Shown here: positions 17,103 to 24,967 of the stretch, piece after piece | How positions within the stretch are numbered: position 1 is the stretch's first letter | Layout of the letters: every line of letters begins with the position of its first letter | DNA from: Chrysochromulina tobinii | Lineage: Eukaryota > Haptophyta > Prymnesiales > Chrysochromulinaceae | Length of the DNA stretch: 34,878 nt | Direction of reading: 5' to 3' | NCBI GenBank assembly: GCA_001275005.1 | Contig: JWZX01003127.1 | Span: 1-34,878 of the forward strand | Notes under the pieces: model-generated | Databases searched by the model: none | What the model was told of the DNA's origin: nothing | What the model saw: only the letters and a program-made list of their open reading frames with translations | Position numbers and translations under genes: made by a program

Positions 17103-17724
17103 GCGGCGGGTGGGCAGCGACCGCGGGCGCTCGCCCGTTGAGGAGGTCAGGCGACGCGGGGAGGGCGAGTGGATGGTGCGCAACATCGGGCTGGCATGAC
17201 GAGCGCGGACGGGATGCTCATGGCAGAGCTGCACGTGCCGCGATTAGGTTTGGTCGAGGCTGGGATGGGATGGACGGGCGTGCGCGTCGTGTGAGCGTTG
17301 TCGGGGTCTCGTTGCGTGCGAGTGAGGCGCGCCGGCGAGTCCGCGTAGAAGCTCCCGCGCATCGAGATCCCGGGCGCGGCCCAGCTGTGCCTGTGGCGGC
17401 CGTTCGACGTTTTGTAGTGTGATATGTATGTGTTGTATTCTCGTGTCCGCTGCGGCCGTTGGTGGTTGCGTGCCCTCCGCGCGTGTGCGATGTGTACGTG
17501 TCGCAGCCACTTGCAATCTTTTTACCTGACATGTTCTTGTATCCCAAGCTCGACACCCAAGACTTCGACCTGGCCCCGGAGCGAAAGCGTCGTGATTGTT
17601 CTTCATGTATTTCTTCACACATGATGAATAGTTGACGCGTTGTGTTGAACACCTCCGACCTCGCTTCTGCATCGGTACGTGATGCGCTCAAGGAGCGCGC
17701 GCGCACGGACCGCGCAAGTGCACA
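17103..17724. other. Gap between AP-1 gamma and syntaxin-6-like gene
   Basis: This holds the AP-1 gamma 3' flank and the upstream region of the next gene. Composition moves from GC-rich (to about 17410) to GT-rich with several TGTG words. No coding segment, RNA gene or repeat that I can support. Confidence 0.5.
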
Positions 17725-18537
17725 ATGCAAGACCCGTATCTCGCCGTCCGCGAGGAGGTGGAGAACTCGGTCCGGGTAGTGGTGGAGCTGCACACAAAAT
17801 GGCTGTCGCTCGACAGCAAGAGTGACAACTTCGAGTGGACGAGCTCTGAGCTGCTCTCCGGCCTGCGTGCCATTGAGTGGGATCTGCAGGACCTGGAGGA
17901 CACGGTGAGCATTGTGGAGGGCAATCGCATCAAATTTCAACTCGACGAAGGAGACATGAACGCGCGCAAGGAGTTCATAGAGACTACGCGAAGGCAGATC
18001 GTCACCATTCGGAACGAGGTGCAGGGCAAGAACAGCGCGCGGTCCGGCTTCAGCACAGGCAAACCACCGGCAAAGGGTGGTTTGCCGAGCATCTCCAAAG
18101 CCAAGGGTTACGGCAAGGTGGGCTCAGACGACCCCCTCCCGCCTGCCGATGATTCGGACGTCGAGCGCGGCGCGCAGCCCTCAGCGCGCAGCCCTCGGTC
18201 TGATGGCGCCGACGAGATCCTCGGTGCAGAGCTTGATGTAGGCACCGAGATGCCGCCACCGCCGGGGCGCCATCGCCAGAAGAAGCAGTGCCTCGCGGCC
18301 TTCGTTGTGCTTCTCGCGATCGGTGGCGCCGCTTCTGCCGCTGCAGGGATGGGCGGAGGTGCCGCTGCCTCGTCACCTGTCTCCCCTCAGCTTGTGTCGT
18401 CGCCACCTGCCGCCGACTTGCCTCACGCTCCCTCGCCATCCTCGCCACCGGTGAGGCGACGGATGGTTGCGACGCCCACCGCGTCATTGCTCTCCGCGAG
18501 GCAACGCGCGCTTCATGAAAGCAGGGCATGGCGCTAG
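17725..18537 (+). CDS. Syntaxin-6 N-terminal-domain membrane protein lacking a SNARE motif
   Basis: A 270-residue protein from the ATG at 17725. Residues 3-103 match the syntaxin-6/10/61 N-terminal three-helix bundle: DPYLAVREEVENSV, then W.SSELLSGLRAIEWDLQDLEDTVSIVE, KF.LDEGD...RKEFI..TRRQI. In a normal Qc-SNARE of this family a heptad SNARE motif and a C-terminal anchor follow. Here there is an 80-residue disordered linker, a basic patch (RHRQKK), one membrane helix (about 188-207) and a ~60-residue Pro/Ser-rich tail that would be lumenal. No SNARE heptads or zero-layer Gln are visible. Land plants also have proteins with this domain but no SNARE motif. It cannot form a SNARE bundle itself, so a tethering, adaptor or regulatory role at the Golgi/endosome is plausible. 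A missed 3' exon with the SNARE is an alternative, but the membrane helix before the stop argues against it. Confidence 0.8.
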   Translation: MQDPYLAVREEVENSVRVVVELHTKWLSLDSKSDNFEWTSSELLSGLRAIEWDLQDLEDTVSIVEGNRIKFQLDEGDMNARKEFIETTRRQIVTIRNEVQGKNSARSGFSTGKPPAKGGLPSISKAKGYGKVGSDDPLPPADDSDVERGAQPSARSPRSDGADEILGAELDVGTEMPPPPGRHRQKKQCLAAFVVLLAIGGAASAAAGMGGGAAASSPVSPQLVSSPPAADLPHAPSPSSPPVRRRMVATPTASLLSARQRALHESRAWR

Positions 18538-18755
18538 CCGACTCGCCTCTAGAGGTGCGCGCGCACACGCACATCTGATGCTGCGAACTTATGCTGCACA
18601 CGCGCGTCACGTCTCTGTGATGAGGAACCGCTTTTGGATCAACCATCCGACTGCACGATTGAAGACAAACGCTCTCACTACCTCCTTCTGAGAGACGACG
18701 CCTACTCGTTTGCTTGGCGAGGCAAGCGTCGCTTGCCATCGGCGCTGACGCTCGC

Positions 18756-19037
18756 CTAACTTGTCGTGCGCCCCCCTGCTCTCTCGCACCAGTGGCGCAG
18801 GTGTGTGGAGTCGCAGCCGCTGTAGTAGTCTTGCCTGCGTGAGTTCAGCGCCGCGTCCCCAGGCGCTTCTCCTCCTAGATCTGTGAGGTACTGCTCGCAG
18901 AGGGACGCAAAGCCCGCGCTCTGTACGTATATAGCTCGTGGTCGCGGAAGTACGCACCGTGCTGATCCCGCGTACATCGGTCTTCGCGTTGGCGGGAAAG
19001 AGCGGACAAAGAGAAGACAAAGAGTACTCCAAAACAT
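18756..19037 (-). CDS. Doubtful small open frame, unknown product
   Basis: A 93-residue frame with an ATG start and a hydrophobic start (MFWSTLCLLFVRSFP). Its second half (EQYLTDLGGEAPGDAALN, then RRQDYYSGCDS) looks more protein-like than the surrounding frames, so it may be a small gene or a single exon or relic of a larger one. No family recognised. It could equally be chance. Confidence 0.2.
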   Translation of the reverse strand: MFWSTLCLLFVRSFPPTRRPMYAGSARCVLPRPRAIYVQSAGFASLCEQYLTDLGGEAPGDAALNSRRQDYYSGCDSTHLRHWCERAGGRTTS

Positions 19038-19433
19038 GTGTACAACCCGGGGCCCCTATAAGCTAATAGTTAATCGGACAAAATCAGGCGTGTGGTGGCG
19101 GAATGTGCTATGCGTCCGGTCGTCGCACGTCGGCACGGCATGACAACGCAACGACCAACGTCCAACGATGTCGTGCGTAAGCCGTACGCTGGTAATGTGT
19201 GCGCCGGCGGACGCAACCGAAATAACGAATCTCAGTGGAACGGCATCGCGCGCCGATGTAGCGCCGATGCGTGTGCCGGTCCGTCGAAGTCCGTCGTGGC
19301 GCCCCCGCCCGCCGGTGGCCGGGGGTCCGGCGGTCCGACGTCTGGCTCGCGCCGCCGATCCGCATCCGGGGCGCGTGGACGTGCGGCCCGCGCGCCCCGC
19401 GGCCCCCCGCCCCCCCGCGGCCCCGGATCCAAT

Positions 19434-19513
19434 GTGTTGAAACCACCATAGGGTTTACATAGGGTAACTACCTGAGTGATCAAAGTTAACCCTCCCCCTA
19501 TAGGTCGAAATCT
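19434..19513 (+). repeat. Dispersed repeat copy (opposite orientation to 3764 copy)
   Basis: This 80-base segment is the longer copy of the element also found, inverted, at 3764-3824. It carries an internal near-duplication (CATAGGGT occurs at 19447 and 19458) that the other copy lacks. It directly follows a GC-rich block and has no coding capacity. Confidence 0.75.
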
Positions 19514-20232
19514 TGCGCCAGGCGGTCCTCGGCCCGGCGCGCGGGCGCCCGGACGTCCCCGCGCGTTTCGTTTATCTAACCGGCCGGGCCGCGCGGCGCG
19601 CGTTTTGGTACGCTTTCCGTATTCCGAATCGTTCGAACTTCGCGCCAAATCGCGGTCTTGAACCATGAGCGTGCTTTTAATTCGAATAGACGAATCAATT
19701 TCTTGAATGCGGCCCTCCCCAATGGAATGCCCCCGGGCTTTAGGCCAACTCAGCTGACAGCTCTACACATTTATTGACGAGTTGGCGTCACGCGCACATT
19801 TGCCGCGCGATTTCGAAACTCAATTTTCATGCGAGGGCCGTGCGACCACGTCCGCACCGCGAGTCGTCACCGAAGTCACACGGTCGCTGATAACGGGCCG
19901 CCGCGTCACCGACGGCCGATCGTGCCCGGGCGGCGCGCGCAATATCGGCCCCAGACCGCAGCTCGCAGGCCATTACACGCACACATATGCGCGCCACGTT
20001 GGTGCACATGATCATGTCGGCCAATGCATGCCCCAGCCGTGTGACCCACGACCACAAGTATAAGGCCAGAGGCCTGGCCTGTGCACGTGGCGCAACATGA
20101 TGATAGAGATGCAGACCCCTCCATGCCCATGCATGTGGCATGCCAATCACACATTCTTGCATGGCACAGTTGTAGTTCCAAGGTAGAGCTCCACAGCTCC
20201 ACAGCTCCACCTCTAGCTCGTCGCCCTCGCCC

Positions 20233-21627
20233 CTATTCGACAGCACTGGCGGCATCGGCGGCCTCGTGCTTACTCGCCTCGTTGCTGACGAGCTTATCGA
20301 GGTGTTGCAGCATCTCCTGTTGCAACGCACGCTCACGCATCCCACATGAGTGTCGGCTGCTACTGTGGCAAGCAGGGGGGCACGAGGCATCTGTCAGGGC
20401 GACACGGACCTGCTGCACCATGACGTGCTTCGTCAGTCGTTCGCGCAGAGAATTCTTCAGGCTCACGGTCGCCTGATAGCGCTGGCGGTCCTGGCAGGCC
20501 ATGTCGCCGGTCGAGGGGAAGCAGTGTTCGAGTTGATGCTGTAGCTGGCGCTGCACGAGCAGCTGCCGATGCAGCTTCGTCTGCAGTTCCATCTGCATCC
20601 TCAGATTCATCTCCTGCTTCTCAAGATGCTGCTCCAGCTCCTTGTGTACATCCGCGTCTACGGCAGGCACGGAGCCCGCGCTCCCCGTTGCGCCCTCGCT
20701 CGCTCCGCTCGAGCCGCCCGCGACATCCGCAGGGTCGTGGCCCGTCGAACGCTTCTGCATGAGCAGCCGGTACTTTTGAAGGTGCGACTTAATGTTCTGT
20801 CGCGTCGGTGCGCCCTCGCCTTCGCATTTCATCAGCTGCGAGATGGTCTGCGGCTTGGCCTGGTCAATACCCAGCGTGTTCACAGCGGCCTCGAACCGAC
20901 GGTGAAGCTCTCCAGTCCACACGAAGCGCGCCTTATGCCCTCCGCCCTTACCAGTGGAGCTTTCCTCAGCCATGCCGTCCATTCCGCCGCCCCCGGCTCC
21001 ATCAAGCATCGATGGGTCCATGAGGCCGTCACCATCGTCCATCACGAAGGGCAGCAGCTCGCCTCCCCATGACACGCCCCTCTCCATGGGAAGCGCCTGA
21101 AGCTTTGGCATCTGAGCCAAGCTGGGGCCGGCTGCATGCGCGGCAGCCGCGTGTTGTTGCAGGCGCTGCTGGTGGTGGTGCTGGAGCTGCTGGTGCTGAT
21201 GTTGCTGTTGGTGCGGCTGCCGCCAACTGGCACTCAGCGACTGCGCTAGCGCTGCAGCATTATCGCACGCACTGGCGAGCGCCGGCGCGCTCGCTCCTGT
21301 GCTAGAGGATGTGGAGGCGAAGTTGGCAAACAGAGGGACGGTGTTGCTGCCAGCTGCTGCATACCTTCCCTGCGCTGCGCTCAGGGCAGCAGCTGCGGCC
21401 TGGGCCGCATGAGTCGAGCGCCCAGCCGCTGGGTGCGATACCCCCGGCCCCGCATCACACTGAGTTGCACCGCTGCAGCTTCCGCGCGCAGCTGCGACCA
21501 GCGACTCGGCGCTGCCCCCGTCCCCAAGCTGGGGCATGAACAGGTCGAGCGCCTCCCACTCTGCTAGCTCGTCGAGCGAGACATCCACCTCCCATGAACG
21601 GCTGCGCTTGGAGGAAGCTCGCGACAT
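20233..21627 (-). CDS. GARP/MYB-CC transcription factor, PHR1/PSR1-like
   Basis: A 464-residue protein from the ATG at 21627. Residues 233-287 are a GARP (G2-like) MYB domain: ARFVWTGELHRRFEAAVN, then the SHLQKYR signature (281-287). About 40 residues later comes a coiled coil (328-368) with LRMQMELQTKLHRQLLVQ and RQLQHQLE, close to the MYB-CC motif LHEQLEVQRxLQLRIE. GARP plus MYB-CC is the layout of PHR1 in plants and PSR1 in green algae, regulators of phosphate-starvation genes. The N-terminal half is low complexity (Ala and Gln/His tracts) with an acidic start. Compared with the plant consensus, the loop before the recognition helix is about three residues longer (CEGEGAPTRQ). It should act in the nucleus. 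Phosphate control is a family-based inference; other GARP roles are possible. It is divergent from the zinc-ribbon gene. Confidence 0.85.
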   Translation of the reverse strand: MSRASSKRSRSWEVDVSLDELAEWEALDLFMPQLGDGGSAESLVAAARGSCSGATQCDAGPGVSHPAAGRSTHAAQAAAAALSAAQGRYAAAGSNTVPLFANFASTSSSTGASAPALASACDNAAALAQSLSASWRQPHQQQHQHQQLQHHHQQRLQQHAAAAHAAGPSLAQMPKLQALPMERGVSWGGELLPFVMDDGDGLMDPSMLDGAGGGGMDGMAEESSTGKGGGHKARFVWTGELHRRFEAAVNTLGIDQAKPQTISQLMKCEGEGAPTRQNIKSHLQKYRLLMQKRSTGHDPADVAGGSSGASEGATGSAGSVPAVDADVHKELEQHLEKQEMNLRMQMELQTKLHRQLLVQRQLQHQLEHCFPSTGDMACQDRQRYQATVSLKNSLRERLTKHVMVQQVRVALTDASCPPACHSSSRHSCGMRERALQQEMLQHLDKLVSNEASKHEAADAASAVE

Positions 21628-21826
21628 CCAACAGTGTCGCGCAAGACCTGTCAGGCCGCGCGCCGCCGCAGAGCCCCGACAGAGGCGAGCCTCCGAGGAG
21701 AGCCTTAGTGTGAAGAAGTGTATTCATACCCTGCGAGGGTCGAGTCGTGGGACCCCGCTTCGATTTCGCTGACATTTTCACGGTCTTTTCGCGCTTCTCT
21801 CGCCATTCCTCATCCACGCTCCCAAG
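21628..21826. promoter_or_regulatory. Short divergent promoter region, GARP factor/zinc-ribbon protein
   Basis: These 199 bases lie between two divergent start codons and probably drive both genes. No GNATATNC (the PHR1-type site) is present, so autoregulation through that site is not supported. A TGTATTCATA-type AT-rich spot lies at about 21718-21729. Confidence 0.35.
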
Positions 21827-22555
21827 ATGGACCTCATGGTCCTGCGCCGACGGCAAAGCACAATGCTGTGCGGTCTGCTCGCATTGTGCGTGCGTGAAGT
21901 GACTGCCTTGCGGGTACCGGCCGCCTCCTCCACTTCGCGGTCGGTGGTCTCAATCACCTCCGCACTCACTGCCGACTTGTCGCTCGAGTTGCTCGAGTCG
22001 CTTGAGAGCGCCGGAGAGCGAGTCGTACGGCTCGGCGCCCCGCTCTGCGTCGATGATGCGGGTGTCGTCGTGGGCGAAGCGACGTGCAGCTTGCAGGGAA
22101 TCGTGGGTTGTGTGCACGTCGCTTCGGAGTTCAAAGAGCTTGTGGCGGCACGACGGGCGGGCGCCACGACCATTTGGCTGAATGAGGCAGCCGCAGCAAC
22201 CTCAGGCGATCTGAATACACAGGGGTATTTTGGGACCGCGATCATTGATGACTTTGCCGATGCCATATGTGCCGACGCCTCGGAGCTCGTCGATGCAGCC
22301 ACCGCGGCACGTCGCGCACGCAGCATGCGGAAGGCGAGCGCAGTGGACACTGACGACAACCGGAATAGCCGCGAGACAGATCGGGCACGCACGCCGCCGG
22401 CGGCTGCCGTGCCAGGTGGAGGCGTTGCGGCTAGCTCTGTTGCCGCAGAGGCGTCAAGCAACGATGTGCGGGCGACGACGAAGTTTTGCATCGAGTGCGG
22501 CGCGCAGCTACCTTCACGGGCGAAGTTTTGTTCGGCATGCGGTGCGACGCAGTAG
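21827..22555 (+). CDS. Signal-peptide HAD-like/zinc-ribbon protein
   Basis: A 242-residue protein from the ATG at 21827. A short basic start and hydrophobic core (MLCGLLALCV, about 13-22) look like a signal peptide, possibly the first part of a plastid-targeting leader. The middle (about 45-150) resembles the last part of a HAD-superfamily fold: ELVAARRAGATTIWLNE and later DDFADAI, where HAD enzymes have their ARAAG..T.WV element. I see no DxD nucleophile motif, so it is unlikely to be an active phosphatase. The C-terminus (217-241) is a compact zinc ribbon with Cys221, 224, 235 and 238 (FCIECGAQLPSRAKFCSACG). A 50-residue disordered linker joins the two. Function unknown; a regulatory or binding protein in the plastid or secretory system is plausible. 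Confidence 0.7.
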   Translation: MDLMVLRRRQSTMLCGLLALCVREVTALRVPAASSTSRSVVSITSALTADLSLELLESLESAGERVVRLGAPLCVDDAGVVVGEATCSLQGIVGCVHVASEFKELVAARRAGATTIWLNEAAAATSGDLNTQGYFGTAIIDDFADAICADASELVDAATAARRARSMRKASAVDTDDNRNSRETDRARTPPAAAVPGGGVAASSVAAEASSNDVRATTKFCIECGAQLPSRAKFCSACGATQ

Positions 22556-23246
22556 TCCTCTAGTCCAGTGGATCGTGGGTGTGTCGACGTGCCGGCGCGC
22601 GGCGTGGGCCGGGTAAGCGCTTTCCCGCCAAAAGTGGGAGCGGGGTGGGGGTCGCTTGTACCGCTGAGTTCAGTTCATCGTATACGGCGCGGCCCCACGC
22701 AGCCTCGCGACACGCGACGGCCACCGAGGCCGGCGCCGGGGCCGCGACGGCGCGGCACGCCCGCCCCGTGGTCGCGTGGTCGTGGACACGCGCGCGAGGC
22801 AGCCGCGACGGAGGCCACAGGTGGCGGCGCGGAAATCGAACGCGATCGGGGACGTAGCCGCGCTAGCGCGACAAGACTCGAGAGCCGAGAGCCGAGAGGA
22901 CGGGACACGTCACCACGCTCCCCGCGCGGGCCCGCGGCCGCGGCGTCGAATAATAAATTAAATATCGCAAACTCATACGATAATACCGCAACCAACGGGT
23001 CGGGTTACGTGCCAATAGCCCAAAGCCAAACTAGATATTGTTTCGCTGCGGCACGATTTTGCATCACGGAGGCGGAGCCTGCATTGTTTCGATTCGAATC
23101 GGCGGCAGGCACTGCAACACCGGGCGCCCCACGCGAACAAAAGCGAACCCCTCTTCCGTTCAGCGAGCGCCGTGGCGCGCACAGAAACTATAAGCAACGC
23201 AAACCCGTGATGTAGCGTTCGCACACCCGATTATTGTGCTTTGTGG
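22556..23246. other. Gap between convergent zinc-ribbon and FN3/SAM genes
   Basis: A CpG-rich block (about 22690-22945), including a tandem GAGAGCCGAGAGCCGAGAG, is followed abruptly by an AT-rich patch (AATAATAAATTAAATATCG at about 22948-22970). Further on is a perfect palindrome GATTCGAATC (about 23090). No gene found. The same CpG-block then AT-patch arrangement occurs in the 9694 and 18538 gaps. Confidence 0.5.
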
Positions 23247-24380
23247 TTATTTAAGCGCGAGGGCCATTTGGTGGTAGTGTCCCAACTTGACGCCAATTTT
23301 CATCATGATATTCTCGAGGCTGCCATTCTTCTCAAGCTTCTTCAGGAAGTCCAGGCTGTCGAAACCATTGGCATCCAACTTTTGCGACACGTCCTCAAGC
23401 GCAGCATGCGTCAAGCCGGCAGCATTCAGCATCGCCCTCACCGACTGCAGCCCACCGTCCGAGGGTGTGGCGGTTGAGGATCCAGCTGAGTGCCCCGCGG
23501 CTGACGAGCGAACGAACGTGCCCTTTGACTTAGAAGGGCCAGTGGCTGGCCGAGGTACTTCGGCATGTGCGCGCGCTGCGTGCGGGCTGTCCACCTTGGC
23601 CTTGCGCTGCCGCTTGGGCAAGGGTGTTTCTTTTTCGACGTGCTTACCAGTGAGTACCGGTAGCGACTTGGCAGTCTCCGTCCACAGCGACTTGGCAGTC
23701 TCCGTGCACGCACGCACACGGAAGCGGTAGCGCGTCTCGGGTTCCAGACCGGCGACTGTCAGCCTCGTTGGCGCATCGACCCCGATTTCCGGCGGTTGGA
23801 GATGCGCTGGCGTCCACTGCTTGACGCCCAGGCCTTCGATATACATCTCCACCTCGAACAAGTGCACTGACTTCTCATGGTAAAATCCGAGCGTCACATC
23901 TGTGCCCTTCACCTTCACGGTTTCCTGTCCGGCCTTGAGCGGGGGGACGAACCTTTGACTGATTGGGCTGAAAATCTTGACGCTCCGTTCTTCACCGTCC
24001 CAATGCGGCGCCGCCACGAGCGCCCCCTTCGCCCTCGAGCGTGTGGAGTCGGGAGGCAGCAAATCGGCCGGCCACCCCACACGTCGGCGAATACGGTCAA
24101 TCAAACGCGACTCGAAGGCTGTTTTTGCGGTGATGAGCTCTTTGTCTCCATTCAGGAGGATGCTGCAATCTTCTGCCCGCTCCGGATCTGTGACGGCTTG
24201 GCCTTCTTTTGCGGCGAGCTCCAGAATGGTGGTCAAGAGCGCTCCGACGTTGGCGTATTCGATGAGCTCGCTCACAGGAACTGTGAAGAAACATCCATCG
24301 CGCACCTTTATGGTGAGATCCTTGTTCTTATCGGAGCTGACAGGCGCCTGTGCCGAGTATGACAGACTTAGACTCAACAT
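23247..24380 (-). CDS. Fibronectin-III-like and SAM domain protein
   Basis: A 377-residue protein from the ATG at 24380; the longer frame begins at a GTG. The first ~100 residues (LTIKVRDGCFFTVPVSELIEY, then I.LNGDKELI) are unassigned. Residues about 149-244 resemble an FN3 beta-sandwich, ending with the typical LTVAGLEPETRYRFRVRA. A basic patch PKRQRKAK (about 255-262) could be a nuclear signal and lies in a disordered linker. The last ~65 residues (311-377) look like a SAM domain: L..AGL...LEDVSQKLDANGFDSLDFL, ending MMKIGVKLGHYHQMALAL. SAM domains mediate oligomerisation or partner and RNA binding. No enzyme motif is seen, so it is probably a scaffold or adaptor. A 24-base tandem duplication sits within the FN3 region. 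Role unknown. Confidence 0.7.
   Translation of the reverse strand: MLSLSLSYSAQAPVSSDKNKDLTIKVRDGCFFTVPVSELIEYANVGALLTTILELAAKEGQAVTDPERAEDCSILLNGDKELITAKTAFESRLIDRIRRRVGWPADLLPPDSTRSRAKGALVAAPHWDGEERSVKIFSPISQRFVPPLKAGQETVKVKGTDVTLGFYHEKSVHLFEVEMYIEGLGVKQWTPAHLQPPEIGVDAPTRLTVAGLEPETRYRFRVRACTETAKSLWTETAKSLPVLTGKHVEKETPLPKRQRKAKVDSPHAARAHAEVPRPATGPSKSKGTFVRSSAAGHSAGSSTATPSDGGLQSVRAMLNAAGLTHAALEDVSQKLDANGFDSLDFLKKLEKNGSLENIMMKIGVKLGHYHQMALALK
23662..23705 (-). repeat. 24-base tandem duplication inside coding sequence
   Basis: AGCGACTTGGCAGTCTCCGT occurs at 23662-23681 and again at 23686-23705, in frame. It encodes ETAKSLWT then ETAKSLPV at the end of the FN3-like domain, which looks like a recent in-frame duplication. 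Confidence 0.9.
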
Positions 24381-24490
24381 CCGAGCACGACAAACGAGCG
24401 CGTCGACACGCACCCCAGGGCCGCGAGCGCCGCGAAGGTTATCGATGAGGATTGATCGAAGGTTCGCAGTGAATCATAGCCAATGTTTAT

Positions 24491-24555
24491 AATTCGACAC
24501 CCAAGACACCGGACCGGCGTACATACGGATGCGGTTACCATTAGACCATACGGGA
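24491..24555 (-). other. tRNA-Glu-like 5' half / pol III promoter-like element
   Basis: On the minus strand, TCCCGTATGGTCTAATGGTA (from 24555) matches the start of eukaryotic tRNA-Glu and contains a good A box (TGGTCTAATGG). About 37 bases on is a B-box-like GGTGTCGAATT. The anticodon arm, T arm and closing acceptor strand cannot be folded, so it is not a functional tRNA. It could be a tRNA pseudogene, the head of a tRNA-derived SINE, or an internal promoter for another RNA. Confidence 0.4.
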
Positions 24556-24591
24556 AGGGGGCCACACCAGAGGAGCCGGGACATAGGTGAT

Positions 24592-24610
24592 TTCAGTTCA
24601 GTTCAGTTCA
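24592..24610. repeat. TTCAG pentanucleotide tandem
   Basis: Three full TTCAG units and a partial fourth. A shorter relative, GTTCAGTTCA, occurs at about 22670. Confidence 0.8.
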
Positions 24611-24644
24611 CACAGGTAAGGGTCTGCTGTCAGTTTTGTGCATC

Positions 24645-24806
24645 GTCGATGACGGTGTGTGAAGAACACCGTCACCAGGGACCGTCACATCGACAAGATT
24701 TCTCGATGTCAGTCTTCACTGTACACTGAAAAGACCGCGTCTTCGACTTAAAATGCTCGAAGACATGTGTGGCTCAAATATCGTCAACGACGATTGTCGA
24801 TGACGA
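24645..24806. repeat. Hairpin-forming inverted repeats sharing a 10-mer
   Basis: GACGGTGT/ACACCGTC (24651-24658 and 24666-24673) gives a 9-pair stem with the flanking T-A and a 7-base loop. CGTCAACGAC/GTCGATGACG (24782-24791 and 24796-24805) gives an 11-pair stem, counting the flanking T-A, with one mismatch and a 4-base loop. The 10-mer GTCGATGACG is used at both sites (24645 and 24796). Confidence 0.65.
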
Positions 24807-24967
24807 GAAGACCGACATGTTCGACTTTTTCGTCGATGCGAGGAGACAGGCCAGATAAGGGTTACAAGCAGTTCACATCCGTAGCCTCGCCTCGATCTCT
24901 AAATCCATACTGAGAGCACTACTAAGTTTCGCGAGTTACAACAAGAGAAGTGTCATACATTCTACAG

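Larger units (their letters stand above)
18538..20232. other. 1.7 kb gene-poor gap with dispersed repeat
   Basis: No gene here is secure. It includes a weak minus-strand frame (18756-19037), a very GC-rich block (about 19290-19430), directly followed by the dispersed repeat copy (19434-19513), then an AT-richer patch (about 19600-19720). Near 20125-20150 there are overlapping GCATG palindromes (including TGGCATGCCA), and CTCCACAG repeats lie at about 20188-20210. The mixed base composition suggests remnants of inserted elements rather than a simple spacer. Confidence 0.5.

Noticed and set aside
22558-22595. tRNA A-box-like TAGTCCAGTGG after the zinc-ribbon gene
   Set aside because: No B box at usable spacing and no cloverleaf can be formed.
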